Assembly (NCBI GenBank): GCA_004020365.1
Contig: SAQR01000029.1
Coordinates: 241 to 64,240 of the forward strand
DNA from: Mesorhizobium sp.
GTDB lineage: Bacteria; Pseudomonadota; Alphaproteobacteria; Rhizobiales; Rhizobiaceae
Direction: 5' to 3'
Length of the DNA: 64,000 nt
Shown piece after piece: positions 8,527 through 17,190 of this stretch. The notes under the pieces were generated by a model. The model ran no database searches. It was given only the letters and a program-made list of their open reading frames with translations, and was not told the DNA's origin. Every line of letters begins with the position of its first letter. Position 1 is the stretch's first letter. The translations under genes were made by a program, and so were the position numbers.

Positions 8527-8666
8527 TTCCGCATCCTTCTAATAAGTGGCAGATCGGCCACAGCGGGTTCGCGGTTTTGGAAATTGCTGGACCGGCGGGT
8601 GGTCATTTTCTGCGAAGTCGGTTATACGCGGGGCATTGTCAATCCGAACCGATGGAGGGGTAATTC

Positions 8667-8744
8667 ATGATGATCATGCACATCCAGCGCCCCTCATGTG
8701 GGCTCACCAGCCTGCCGGCGGTTTCGGTACGACGATTCTCCTGA
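8667..8744 (+). CDS. Short leader-like ORF, 25 residues
   Basis: ATG 8667 lies six bases after GGAGGGG (8654-8660), one of the strongest ribosome binding sites in the window. The product is 25 residues, MMIMHIQRPSCGLTSLPAVS then VRRFS. It is followed 30 bp downstream by a hairpin (8775-8793) and then by the unknown gene and the ABC exporter pair. A leader peptide or a small protein is plausible; I do not recognise it. Translation is supported only by the binding site. Confidence 0.4.
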   Translation: MMIMHIQRPSCGLTSLPAVSVRRFS

Positions 8745-8774
8745 CGCTTTAGACTTCGATCGCACCGATTCTTA

Positions 8775-8793
8775 GCCGAAACCCTTTTTCGGC
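8775..8793 (+). promoter_or_regulatory. Hairpin between leader ORF and downstream genes
   Basis: A perfect 7-bp stem, GCCGAAA/TTTCGGC, with a CCCTT loop, 31 bp after the stop of the 25-residue ORF. No long T-run follows, so it is not a classic terminator. It may be part of an attenuator or RNA-stability structure. Confidence 0.35.
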
Positions 8794-8958
8794 CTTCGAA
8801 GGAATCCTGCGATGTTTTTCAAGCTGTCGAAGGGGCTGAACGCCCCGCCTGACCACGCCGCTGTTCAATCCTCGCCTTGGCTGGCCCCGCCTTTCGCCGG
8901 CCAATCGCCCGCGAACAGGCCTGACTTTTTTCCGTATTTTCACATGGAGGACGGACCG

Positions 8959-9468
8959 ATGTTCGATCCCTGCAAGATTCCCGGCTCAAGAAACCTGCAC
9001 GAGCGCAGGATGGCGACGTGGGCGCTTCTGGTCGGCGAAACCTACTCGTCGGCGGTTCACGCCGAAACCCGCCGGCGCCCGCATCGCGGCATGCTGCCGG
9101 ACGTCGATTTCTCGCGCGCGGTTCCCGACCGCAGCCGGCCGTCGCTGGTGCGCCGGATCATCAGGATGATCCGCCCTGGCGCGAAAACCGGCGCGAAACT
9201 CCGGGTCGTCGACACAGCGCTGTCAGGATCGTCAAACGAGCCTGTCGGCGAAAAGCCCGCGACATCCTATATTGCGCGAAGCAGGACCGGCGGCCCGGGT
9301 GATTCCGGGACGCCGGTCTTTGACGCTACGCGCTCCTCCAAGGACGCTACGCGTTCCCAGGACGCTACGCGTTCCCAGGACGCTACGCGTTCCCAGGACG
9401 CTACGCGTTCCCGTGCGCGTGAGCGAAAACAAGCACATGAGTACCAAGACAATGTTCCGCTGGTTTGA
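8959..9468 (+). CDS. Unknown protein with an 18-bp repeat-encoded tail
   Basis: A 169-residue ORF from ATG 8959, eight bases after GGAGG. A longer in-frame start exists at 8812. The N-terminal part (MFDPCKIPGSRNLHERRMAT...) is basic, with RRIIRMIRPGAKTGAKLR near the middle. The C-terminal part is DATRSQ repeated, encoded by the tandem repeat at 9322-9413. The end overlaps the start of the first ABC exporter by 32 bp. I do not recognise the family, and the repeat tail may be an insertion that replaced the native C-terminus. Real coding of the first 100 residues is likely but unproven. Confidence 0.45.
   Translation: MFDPCKIPGSRNLHERRMATWALLVGETYSSAVHAETRRRPHRGMLPDVDFSRAVPDRSRPSLVRRIIRMIRPGAKTGAKLRVVDTALSGSSNEPVGEKPATSYIARSRTGGPGDSGTPVFDATRSSKDATRSQDATRSQDATRSQDATRSRARERKQAHEYQDNVPLV
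9322..9413 (+). repeat. 18-bp tandem repeat (GACGCTACGCGTTCCCAG)
   Basis: Five units start at 9322, 9343, 9361, 9379 and 9397. The first is 21 bp and diverged; the next three are identical 18-mers and the last is 17 bp. There are no spacers, so it is a minisatellite and not a CRISPR array. Being a multiple of three, it keeps frames open on both strands. It ends 23 bp before the ABC exporter start. Confidence 0.92.
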
Positions 9469-11326
9469 AACAAGGCTCGATCCGTTCCCTGCCGAGGAGC
9501 CGGTCGAGCCGCCGAAGACGCTGATCGCCTTCTGCGTCCACTATACCCGCGGCGCCTGGCCCTACATCGCGATCGATGCGATGCTGGTGACGGCTATCGC
9601 CCTTGCCGAGGTGTGGATGTTCGGGTTCATGGGCCGGATCGTCGACTGGCTGTCGGTGCAGAATCGCGAGACATTCCTGCAGACCGAGGGCTGGAAGCTC
9701 GCAGGCATGGCTTTCATCGTGATTTTCGCGCTGCCGGCGACAGTCTGGTTCCATGCGCTGCTCAACCAGCAGACGCTGATGGGCAATTATCCGATGCGGA
9801 TCCGCTGGCAGGTGCATCGCTATCTGCTCAAGCAGTCGATGGCATTCTACCAGGACGAGTTCGCCGGACGCATCGCGACCAAGCTGATGCAGACGGCGCT
9901 CGCCGTGCGCGAATGCGTCATCAAGCTCATCGACGTGCTCAATTATGTCGTGGTCTATTTCCTCGGCATGCTGTTGATTGTCGGCTCGGCCGACTGGCGG
10001 CTGGCGACACCGCTTGCCGTCTGGCTTGCCGGCTATGTCCTGCTCCTGCGCTATTTCATCCCGCGATTGGGCAAGGTCGGCGAGGAGCAGGCCAACGCGC
10101 GCTCGACCATGACCGGCCGCGTCGTCGACAGCTACTCCAACATCCAGACGGTCAAGCTGTTCTCGCATGCGCGGCGCGAGGCGTCCTTCGCGCGGGAAGG
10201 CATGGCCGGCTTTCTCGATACGGTCTACCGGTCGATGCGGCTGGTGACGCAACTCTACGGCCTGCTCTACGTCCTGAACTCACTGCTGTTGTTTTCGGTC
10301 ACTGCGATCTCGCTGTGGCTGTGGCTCGGCCAGGCAGTGACGATCGGCGCCGTGGCCGTGGTCATCGGGCTCGTTCTTCGGCTCTGGGGCATGTCGCAAT
10401 GGATCATGTGGGAGATGTCCACCCTGTTCGAGAATATCGGCACGGTGCAGGACGGCATCAGCTCGATCTCGCTGCCGCGCGTCGTCGAAGACAGGCCTGG
10501 CGCCAAGGACATTGTCGTGACCAAGGGCGAGATCCGTTTCGAGGACATCCGCTTCCACTACGGCAAGCAGAAAGGCATGATCGAAAGCCTGTCGCTGACG
10601 GTGAAGCCGGGCGAAAAGGTCGGCATCGTCGGCCGCTCGGGCGCCGGCAAGTCGACGCTGGTTAACCTGCTGTTGCGCTTCTACGACCTTGAAGCTGGCC
10701 AGATCCTGATCGACGGCCAGGACATCGCGGCGGTGACGCAGGATTCGCTGCGCGCCCAGATCGCCATGGTCACGCAGGACACCTCGCTGCTGCATCGCTC
10801 AGTGCGCGAGAACATCCTTTATGGCCGACCGGACGCCAGCGACGAGATGCTGGTCGAGGCAGCACGCCGCGCCGAGGCGCTTGATTTCATATCAAAGCTT
10901 TCGGACGCCAGTGGCCGCACCGGTTTCGATGCGCATGTCGGCGATCGCGGCGTCAAATTGTCCGGCGGCCAGCGGCAACGCATCGCGATTGCCCGTGTTA
11001 TGCTGAAGGACGCACCGATCCTCATCCTCGACGAGGCGACGTCCGCGCTGGATTCGGAGGCCGAGGCGGCAATCCAGGAGAACCTTTACAAGCTCATGCA
11101 AGGCAAGACCGTCATCGCCATCGCGCACCGGCTGTCGACAATCGCGGCGATGGACCGGCTCGTCGTCATGGACAAGGGCCGCGTCATCGAGGAGGGCTCG
11201 CATGAGCAACTCGTCTCCAACGGCGGGCTCTATGCGCAGCTGTGGCAGCGTCAGTCGGGCGGCTTCCTGCTCGACGATGGTGCGGCCGCCAACGATGCCA
11301 TCGCCAAGGGTCAAGCCGCAGAATGA
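9437..11326 (+). CDS. ABC exporter, fused membrane and ATPase domains (subunit 1)
   Basis: A 629-residue type IV ABC transporter half. The membrane domain (about residues 35-330) has six helices; the ATPase (about 370-600) has Walker A GRSGAGKST, signature LSGGQRQR, Walker B ILILDEAT and an H-loop at AHRLST. The start at ATG 9437 fits the matching N-terminus of the next gene (YRWFENWVYPF there, FRWFETRLDPF here). It is probably one half of a heterodimeric exporter with the adjacent paralogue 24 bp downstream. The substrate is unknown; candidates are lipids, peptides or drugs. Confidence 0.88.
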   Translation: MSTKTMFRWFETRLDPFPAEEPVEPPKTLIAFCVHYTRGAWPYIAIDAMLVTAIALAEVWMFGFMGRIVDWLSVQNRETFLQTEGWKLAGMAFIVIFALPATVWFHALLNQQTLMGNYPMRIRWQVHRYLLKQSMAFYQDEFAGRIATKLMQTALAVRECVIKLIDVLNYVVVYFLGMLLIVGSADWRLATPLAVWLAGYVLLLRYFIPRLGKVGEEQANARSTMTGRVVDSYSNIQTVKLFSHARREASFAREGMAGFLDTVYRSMRLVTQLYGLLYVLNSLLLFSVTAISLWLWLGQAVTIGAVAVVIGLVLRLWGMSQWIMWEMSTLFENIGTVQDGISSISLPRVVEDRPGAKDIVVTKGEIRFEDIRFHYGKQKGMIESLSLTVKPGEKVGIVGRSGAGKSTLVNLLLRFYDLEAGQILIDGQDIAAVTQDSLRAQIAMVTQDTSLLHRSVRENILYGRPDASDEMLVEAARRAEALDFISKLSDASGRTGFDAHVGDRGVKLSGGQRQRIAIARVMLKDAPILILDEATSALDSEAEAAIQENLYKLMQGKTVIAIAHRLSTIAAMDRLVVMDKGRVIEEGSHEQLVSNGGLYAQLWQRQSGGFLLDDGAAANDAIAKGQAAE

Positions 11327-11350
11327 GGGCCGCTGAATGATAGCCGCAGA

Positions 11351-13234
11351 ATGATGATTGCCGTCTATCGCTGGTTCGAGAACTGGGTCTATCCGTTCAG
11401 GGAGCCCGCGGGCCTTCGGCCACCGGTCAGCGTCAGCGGTTTCCTCTGGCACTATGTCGGCCAGGCGAAGGTCGCCTTCTTCGCCATGCTTGTCGTCGGC
11501 GGCATTGCGCCGCTGGTCGAGGCTGGGCTGTTCTACTTCGTCGGCAGGCTGGTCGACATTCTCGACCAGCTCCCCGGCGAGCGCAGCTGGCACGCGCTGT
11601 GGACTGCCGCCGGTCCCGAACTTGTCTTCATGGCCGCCGTGGTGCTGGTCATCCGCACCATCGTCGTCGGCCTGGCGGCGCTGGTCGACGAGCAGACGAT
11701 CACCCCCGGCTTCTACAATCTGGTGCGCTGGCAGGCGCACCGCCATGTCTCGCGCCAGTCCTACGACTTCTTCCAGAACGATTTCGCCGGCCGCATCGCA
11801 ACAAAAGTCTGGCAGGCCGGGCAGGCGACCGGCGATTTGATGCAAAGCTTCATCGAGGTCGTCTGGTTCATGGTCGTCTATACGGTGACGACGCTGGTGC
11901 TGGTCGCCGGCCTCGACTTGCGGCTGGCGATGCTGGTAGTGATCTGGATCACCGCCTTCGGCTGGCTGGCCAGGCGCTATCTGCCGGCGATCCGCAAGCA
12001 TGCCGAGCAGACCGCAGAGGCCGGTTCGATGATCTCTGGCCGCTTCGTCGATTCCTACTCGAACGTGCAGACGCTGAAGCTGTTCTCCGCCGATGGCGAC
12101 GACCGCTACATCAGGAGCGGTTTCGACATCTATCTCGACGCGCTGCGCCCGTTCACCCGCAGGCTGACCGGCGTGCGCATGGCGCTGACGACGCTGTCGG
12201 GGATCATGATCACGGCGATTGCCTGTTTTGCCGTCTATCTCTGGGTCGAAGGCTCGATCACAGTCGGCGCCGTCGCCTTCACGCTGTCGCTGGTGTTGCG
12301 GCTCAACATGCTGCTCGGCCGGCTGATGATGCAGCTCAACAGCATCCTGCGGAATCTCGGCGTGCTGGAAAACTCGAAGGCGCTGATCTCGCAGCCGCTC
12401 GGCCTGACCGATGCGCCCGACGCCAAGGAGCTTGTCGTGACCGGCGGCCGGATCGAAGTGAAGAACGTCGAGTTCCACTACGGCAAGGGGTTCGGCGTGC
12501 TCAACGGAATCGACCTAGTCGTGCGGCCGGGCGAGAAGGTCGGACTGGTCGGGCCGTCCGGCGCCGGCAAGACGACGCTGGCCAATCTGATCCTGCGCCT
12601 CTACGACCTCGAGGGCGGCAAGATCACCATCGACGGCCAGGACGTCTCAAAGGTGACGCAGAATTCCCTGCGTGCCAACATCGGCGTCGTCAGCCAGGAT
12701 ACCGCGCTTTTCCACCGTTCCTTGCGCGACAACATCAAGCTCGGCATGCCGGAGGCAACCGACGCCGAGGTGATCGCGGCCGCGAAGAAGGCCGAGGCGC
12801 ACGACTTCATCCTCGAGTTGCGCGACAATCGTGATCGCCAGGGCTATGAGGCCTTTGTCGGCGAGCGCGGCGTGAAATTGTCTGGCGGCCAGCGCCAGCG
12901 CGTGGCGATCGCCCGCGTCTTCCTCAAGGACGCGCCGATCCTGATACTCGACGAGGCGACGTCGGCGCTCGATTCCGACATCGAGGCGGCCATCCAGGAA
13001 AATCTGGCGAGGCTGATGGAGAACAAGACGGTCATCGCCATCGCGCACCGGCTGTCGACCATCGCCGCACTCGATCGCCTGGTGGTGCTCGACGGCGGCC
13101 GCATCGTCGAGCAAGGCACGCATGACGACCTGGTCGCGCTCGACGGGCTCTATGCACGGCTGTGGAAGCGGCAGTCCGGCGGCTTCCTGTTCAACGAGGA
13201 GAGCGTGCTGGAGGAGACCCGGCCGGCGGAGTAG
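11351..13234 (+). CDS. ABC exporter, fused membrane and ATPase domains (subunit 2)
   Basis: A 627-residue paralogue of the preceding gene, with the same layout: membrane domain up to about residue 330, then Walker A GPSGAGKTT, signature LSGGQRQR, Walker B ILILDEAT and H-loop AHRLST. The two genes look like a tandem duplication that now encodes a heterodimer; both keep catalytic motifs, so neither ATP site is obviously degenerate. The start is within an ATGATG pair 24 bp after the first gene. The downstream DUF6665-like gene follows after 30 bp and may belong to the same transcript. Confidence 0.88.
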   Translation: MMIAVYRWFENWVYPFREPAGLRPPVSVSGFLWHYVGQAKVAFFAMLVVGGIAPLVEAGLFYFVGRLVDILDQLPGERSWHALWTAAGPELVFMAAVVLVIRTIVVGLAALVDEQTITPGFYNLVRWQAHRHVSRQSYDFFQNDFAGRIATKVWQAGQATGDLMQSFIEVVWFMVVYTVTTLVLVAGLDLRLAMLVVIWITAFGWLARRYLPAIRKHAEQTAEAGSMISGRFVDSYSNVQTLKLFSADGDDRYIRSGFDIYLDALRPFTRRLTGVRMALTTLSGIMITAIACFAVYLWVEGSITVGAVAFTLSLVLRLNMLLGRLMMQLNSILRNLGVLENSKALISQPLGLTDAPDAKELVVTGGRIEVKNVEFHYGKGFGVLNGIDLVVRPGEKVGLVGPSGAGKTTLANLILRLYDLEGGKITIDGQDVSKVTQNSLRANIGVVSQDTALFHRSLRDNIKLGMPEATDAEVIAAAKKAEAHDFILELRDNRDRQGYEAFVGERGVKLSGGQRQRVAIARVFLKDAPILILDEATSALDSDIEAAIQENLARLMENKTVIAIAHRLSTIAALDRLVVLDGGRIVEQGTHDDLVALDGLYARLWKRQSGGFLFNEESVLEETRPAE

Positions 13235-13264
13235 GGCCAGATTTCAGCAAAACCGGAGTGAATC

Positions 13265-13579
13265 ATGTCGGTGCGAATGCCATCGAATTTCGGACGGTCG
13301 GGGGCGCAGGAGAGCGCACTCGACCTGCTCGGCCATGAAATCCTCGGCGAAAAGGCGGCGGCGCTCGGCCGCGCCGGCCGGCGCGTCGATGAGACGCTGG
13401 CGAGATTGCGTGAACATGGCGACCATGGCGAACATCGCGCCCGGCTGCTCAAGGACGCGGCCGAGGCGGTGCACGCCTATTTCATCCAGCGCGAACTGTG
13501 CGGCTTGCGCAAGCAAGACGCAGTGATCCGGGAATACAACATTCCAAAAGCCGTGCTGGCCAGGCTCGGCGCGAAATAG
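13265..13579 (+). CDS. DUF6665-like small protein
   Basis: A 104-residue, mostly helical protein. It contains LDLLGHEILGEKAAALGRAG, a heptad-like RRVDETLARLRE stretch and a C-terminal REYNIPKAVLARLG. This resembles the DUF6665 family of Rhizobiales from memory of sequence pattern only. No signal peptide or membrane segment is visible; a coiled-coil cytoplasmic protein is likely. It lies 30 bp after the second ABC exporter and is probably cotranscribed with it. The function is unknown. Confidence 0.6.
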   Translation: MSVRMPSNFGRSGAQESALDLLGHEILGEKAAALGRAGRRVDETLARLREHGDHGEHRARLLKDAAEAVHAYFIQRELCGLRKQDAVIREYNIPKAVLARLGAK

Positions 13580-14028
13580 ATACCGGTGTTGAAAATCTGA
13601 CGCTTGGTACCGAAGACGAAATACCGATTTCGTCCCTAAGCGGAAACTCGTTCGCCCTCAGTCGAATTCACGCCAATGACCCCTAGCTGCCGTGCCGTGG
13701 AACCACCTTGGAAGTCCGGGTCAGGTCACCCGGTCGTTTGTGAATGGCAATTTTGAAGCCGAGTGCGAAAACGCGATCTTCGGTCGATAGGCGGGACTTA
13801 TGCCGGTGTCCCGTTGTCGCAAGTGTGCCACGGGATGGAGGTCCAATGGGACGATCAATAAAACTAGAATTATGCTGGTAGTGGCAGAACCGACTGGGAT
13901 TGGATTTCTCCGCTACAAAGGCGGAAACTATACGTTGAGGTCAAAGGAATAATTCGGGTAAGCTTGGTGCCTCCCTCCTCATCGGCCGCCATTTCCTTTA
14001 GGATGCTTCAGGATTGCGGGAGCTGGCT
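13580..14028. other. Intergenic stretch upstream of the cyclase gene
   Basis: A 449-bp non-coding region. It contains the left copy of a 110-bp imperfect direct repeat (13747-13859). No tRNA or terminator was seen. A ribosome binding site (GGGAG, 14018-14022) lies at its right end in front of ATG 14029. The promoter for the cyclase gene should be here, but no convincing -35/-10 pair was identified. Confidence 0.5.
13747..13859 (+). repeat. 110-bp direct repeat, left copy
   Basis: The copy begins GCAATTTTGAAGCCGAGTGC, contains GCGATCTTCGGTCGATA and ends near ACGATCAAT. It aligns along its whole length with 18742-18851 and brackets the cyclase-STAND-WD40 gene. I see roughly three quarters identity by eye. 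On the minus strand it could encode RLSTEDRVFALGFKIA, with the similar RLSTEDRFFAPGFKIA in the other copy, so it may be an old coding remnant. Confidence 0.7.
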
Positions 14029-17000
14029 ATGGCCGTGGATCGCGTTCAGCGCAGGATGGCTGCCATCCTTGCAGCCGATGTGGTCGGCTACAGCCGGCTG
14101 ATAGGCAGGGATGAGGAAGGTACCCTTGCGACCCTGAGAGCCTATCGCCAGATCATTGACCGGCTGATTGTGCACCATGAGGGACGGGTGTTCGGCAGCG
14201 CCGGAGACAGTGTCATCGCGGAGTTCGCAAGCCCTGTCGAGGCGCTGCGGTGTGCCACCGAAATCCAGTTGGAAATCGATAGACAGAACGCCGACCTCCC
14301 CGAGCCAGGCCGCCTGCGATTTCGCATCGGCATCAACCTCGGCGATGTCGTCGTAGAGGGTGACAACCTCATGGGCGACGGCGTCAACGTCGCCGCGCGT
14401 TTGGAACCGTTATCACGGCCGGGCGGAATATGTGTCTCCGAGGCGATCTATGCGCAGGCTCGCGATCGGCTTTCGCTCGATTTCATCGATCTTGGCGAGC
14501 ACAAGGTGAAGAATATCGCCCGGCCTGTGCACGTCTATCGTGTACCCCTCGCTTCGGAGGAACAGGTCAGGTCGCCTTTTCGCGGTCTCGACGTCTTCGA
14601 ATTTGAAAACGCCGACCTCTTTTTCGGCAGAGCGCGGGCGATCACTGCTTGCACCGAAAGGCTGGAGCAGCTGGCAGCCAACGGCAAAGCATTTTTGCTC
14701 ATCTACGGGATGAGCGGCTCCGGCAAGTCTTCTCTTCTGCGCGCGGGGCTGATGCCTTCAATCACCCGACCCGGCGCAGTGGTAGGCATCAGTTTGTGGC
14801 GCCGTTGCCTGATCCGCCCGTCCGAAGGGCCTGATGCTGTCGCCTCGTTGACCGCGGGACTGCTTCGCGAAGGTGCTTTGCCCGAGTTGGCTCTCGAACT
14901 GACAGCGGCAGAGCTGACTCAACTCTGTCGAAGCGCTCCCGATCGCGCGCTGACTCTGATCCGCCAGGCACTCGGCAAAGCAGCCACCGCCGCTGGCTCG
15001 GTCCCTTCGCAAATACGATTGCTGATCGCCATCGATCAGACCGAGGAGCTGTTCACGACGGAGAAGGAACCGGCGTCGCGCGAAGGGCTGGTGCGGCTCT
15101 TGGCGGCGTTCGCAGGCAGCGGACTGGTCTGGGTGATTGCGACGATCCGGTCGGATTTCTTTCACCGCTGCGGCGAAGTCCGAGGCTTCTCGGCGCTGAA
15201 GGACGGCCTCGGCAGCTATGAGCTCTTGCCGCCGACGAGCCCTGAGATCGCCCAGATCATTCGCGAGCCGGCTCGTGCTGCCGGGCTCCGCTTCGAGGAG
15301 CGCGCCGATCTGGGGCGTCTCGATGATGTGCTGCAGGACGCGGCAGCCGCCGATCCCGGATCGCTGCCGCTTCTCGAATTCGTTCTCGATGCGCTGTACG
15401 AGGTGGGCCGGGAGCGCCGGATCCTCACCTTTGCTGCGTATCGTGCGCTTGGCGGCCTCGAAGGGGCGATCGCGCGCCGCGCCGATGAAGTCGTCGACGC
15501 GCTCCCGCCCGACATCCAGGAGGCATTGCCGGCGGTGCTGCGCGCTCTCACCACGGTGCGTCCGGGCGATGAAACTGTTACGGCAAGTCCAGTCCTGCTC
15601 AGCGAAGTGGCTGGAAAGCCGGCACGATTGGCTCTCGTCGAGGCGCTGATCGCCGCCCGGCTCCTCGTCAGTGATGAAGATGCCGCGGGCCATGTCTTCG
15701 TCCGCGTGGCCCATGAAGCGTTGCTCAGCCGCTGGCCGCGCGCCAGCGACATTGTCAACGCGAATAGGAGCTTCCTCGAGACGCGGGCTCGGCTCAAGGC
15801 TGACGCCCATCGATGGCACTCGGACAACAGGAACCGCGATCTTTTACTGCCGTCTGGCAAGCGTCTCGCCGAGGGCGAGGAATTGCTGCTGTCGAGACGC
15901 CAGGAAGTCGACGATCAAGTCGTTGAATACATCGAGGCGTCCTTACGTGCCCAGAAGGAGAGAGAGGAGAAGGACCGGCAAGCAGAGCGGGCACTGATCG
16001 AGGCTGCTGAAGTAGCAAGACGCGAACGCTTGGAGCGCGAGGCCGACCGGCTCGCGGGAGAAGCTGAGCGTCGGAATCTGGCAGCAACTGCTGCGATACA
16101 GCTGGCACGACGCACGCGCTATGCGGCCATTGTCGCGACGGTGTTGGCTCTCTTGGCTGGAGCAGGCGCATTCATTGGGTTCAGAGGACAGCAGGAAGCA
16201 ATGCGGCAGGCGGTGCTGGCGCAAATGAGCGCGGACAAGGCCAGGTCGGCCGAGAGGAAGGCCCTTGAGGCGCGCGACCAGGCGCTGCGCAACCAGTCTC
16301 TTTCGCTTGCGTTTCTTTCGCAGCAAACCGCAACGAGCGGTAATACTGAGGCCGCGGTTTTGCTGGCGCTCGAAGCGCTGCCGACGGGCACATCTGAACA
16401 CAGACGCCCGTACATCGTTGATGCGGAGGCCGCGCTTTACAAGGCTTTGTTAGCGCATCGTCAAACGAGGATCTTCCACCAAGACGCCAGTGTGACACAT
16501 GCAGCTTTCAATCGGACCGGCGACCGCATTGTCACCTCATCGCATGACTCGACGGTACGCATTTGGGACGCCCTCAATGGTACCGAGACTGCGGTTCTGA
16601 AGGGCCACCAAGGCGCCGTTGAGAGAGCCGAGTTCAGCCCGGACGGAAGCCGCGTCATTACAGTTGCTAGAGATGGCACCGCGCGCATCTGGAACGCCAC
16701 CTCAGGGGACCAGCTCTTTTTACTTCAGCCCGTCGGCAATTTTCCTACGGCGATTTTCAGCCCAAACGGCACCCGGGTGCTGACAGCGGGGGAGAACAGC
16801 GATGCATCACTCTGGGACGCTCAAACCGGAAGGAAAATCCTAAGTGTCGGGAGACGTGGAAGCTCCCTGGCTAGCTTTAGTCCCGATGGCCAGAGCTTCG
16901 CAATCGCACAACGCGATCAACGCTCCGTTCTTATCTGGAATGCGGAAGATGGCAAACTGAACCGGACTCTGCAACGCTTGGCCGTACAGCGTCGCATTCA

Positions 17001-17190
17001 GCCCGGACGGAAGCCGAATCCTGATATGCTCGTGGGGCCCAATTTCATACCCTTTCTTTTCGCATCTTTGGGACCTGTCGAAAGGCATGGAAATTGCGAC
17101 ATTGGCCGGTCACAAGAGCGACACACAATTACAAGGCGTAATGTTCAGTCACGACGGCCGTCGAATTGCGACGGTATCACTCGATGGTAG
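14029..17190 (+). CDS. Adenylate cyclase-STAND ATPase-WD40 protein, 5' part (frameshifted)
   Basis: The frame starts at ATG 14029 after GGGAG. Residues 5-165 form a class III nucleotide cyclase domain (AADVVGYSRL, GDSVIAEF, GDGVNVAARLE with the Asn/Arg pair). Residues 185-560 are a STAND NTPase with Walker A GMSGSGKSS and Walker B LLIAIDQTEELF. A coiled coil (about 640-700) and one membrane segment (AAIVATVLALLAGAGAF) follow, then four WD40 blades. At about 16977-16981 the WD40 frame jumps by one base; beyond that the ORF to 17190 is out-of-frame noise. Removing one T in CAACGCTTGGCC restores WPYSVAFSPDG. It is either a recent pseudogene or a sequence error. The restored protein would be about 1534 residues. 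Confidence 0.8.
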   Translation: MAVDRVQRRMAAILAADVVGYSRLIGRDEEGTLATLRAYRQIIDRLIVHHEGRVFGSAGDSVIAEFASPVEALRCATEIQLEIDRQNADLPEPGRLRFRIGINLGDVVVEGDNLMGDGVNVAARLEPLSRPGGICVSEAIYAQARDRLSLDFIDLGEHKVKNIARPVHVYRVPLASEEQVRSPFRGLDVFEFENADLFFGRARAITACTERLEQLAANGKAFLLIYGMSGSGKSSLLRAGLMPSITRPGAVVGISLWRRCLIRPSEGPDAVASLTAGLLREGALPELALELTAAELTQLCRSAPDRALTLIRQALGKAATAAGSVPSQIRLLIAIDQTEELFTTEKEPASREGLVRLLAAFAGSGLVWVIATIRSDFFHRCGEVRGFSALKDGLGSYELLPPTSPEIAQIIREPARAAGLRFEERADLGRLDDVLQDAAAADPGSLPLLEFVLDALYEVGRERRILTFAAYRALGGLEGAIARRADEVVDALPPDIQEALPAVLRALTTVRPGDETVTASPVLLSEVAGKPARLALVEALIAARLLVSDEDAAGHVFVRVAHEALLSRWPRASDIVNANRSFLETRARLKADAHRWHSDNRNRDLLLPSGKRLAEGEELLLSRRQEVDDQVVEYIEASLRAQKEREEKDRQAERALIEAAEVARRERLEREADRLAGEAERRNLAATAAIQLARRTRYAAIVATVLALLAGAGAFIGFRGQQEAMRQAVLAQMSADKARSAERKALEARDQALRNQSLSLAFLSQQTATSGNTEAAVLLALEALPTGTSEHRRPYIVDAEAALYKALLAHRQTRIFHQDASVTHAAFNRTGDRIVTSSHDSTVRIWDALNGTETAVLKGHQGAVERAEFSPDGSRVITVARDGTARIWNATSGDQLFLLQPVGNFPTAIFSPNGTRVLTAGENSDASLWDAQTGRKILSVGRRGSSLASFSPDGQSFAIAQRDQRSVLIWNAEDGKLNRTLQRLAVQRRIQPGRKPNPDMLVGPNFIPFLFASLGPVERHGNCDIGRSQERHTITRRNVQSRRPSNCDGITRW

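Noticed and set aside
9322-9413. CRISPR-like array of short repeats
   Set aside because: The 18-bp units are head-to-tail without spacers, and no cas gene is nearby; it is a minisatellite.
10892-12478. Long minus-strand open frame (over 500 codons) across the two ABC exporters
   Set aside because: It runs antisense to two well-conserved ABC genes, is His/Asp/Arg-rich and matches no fold; GC-rich coding leaves such antisense frames open.
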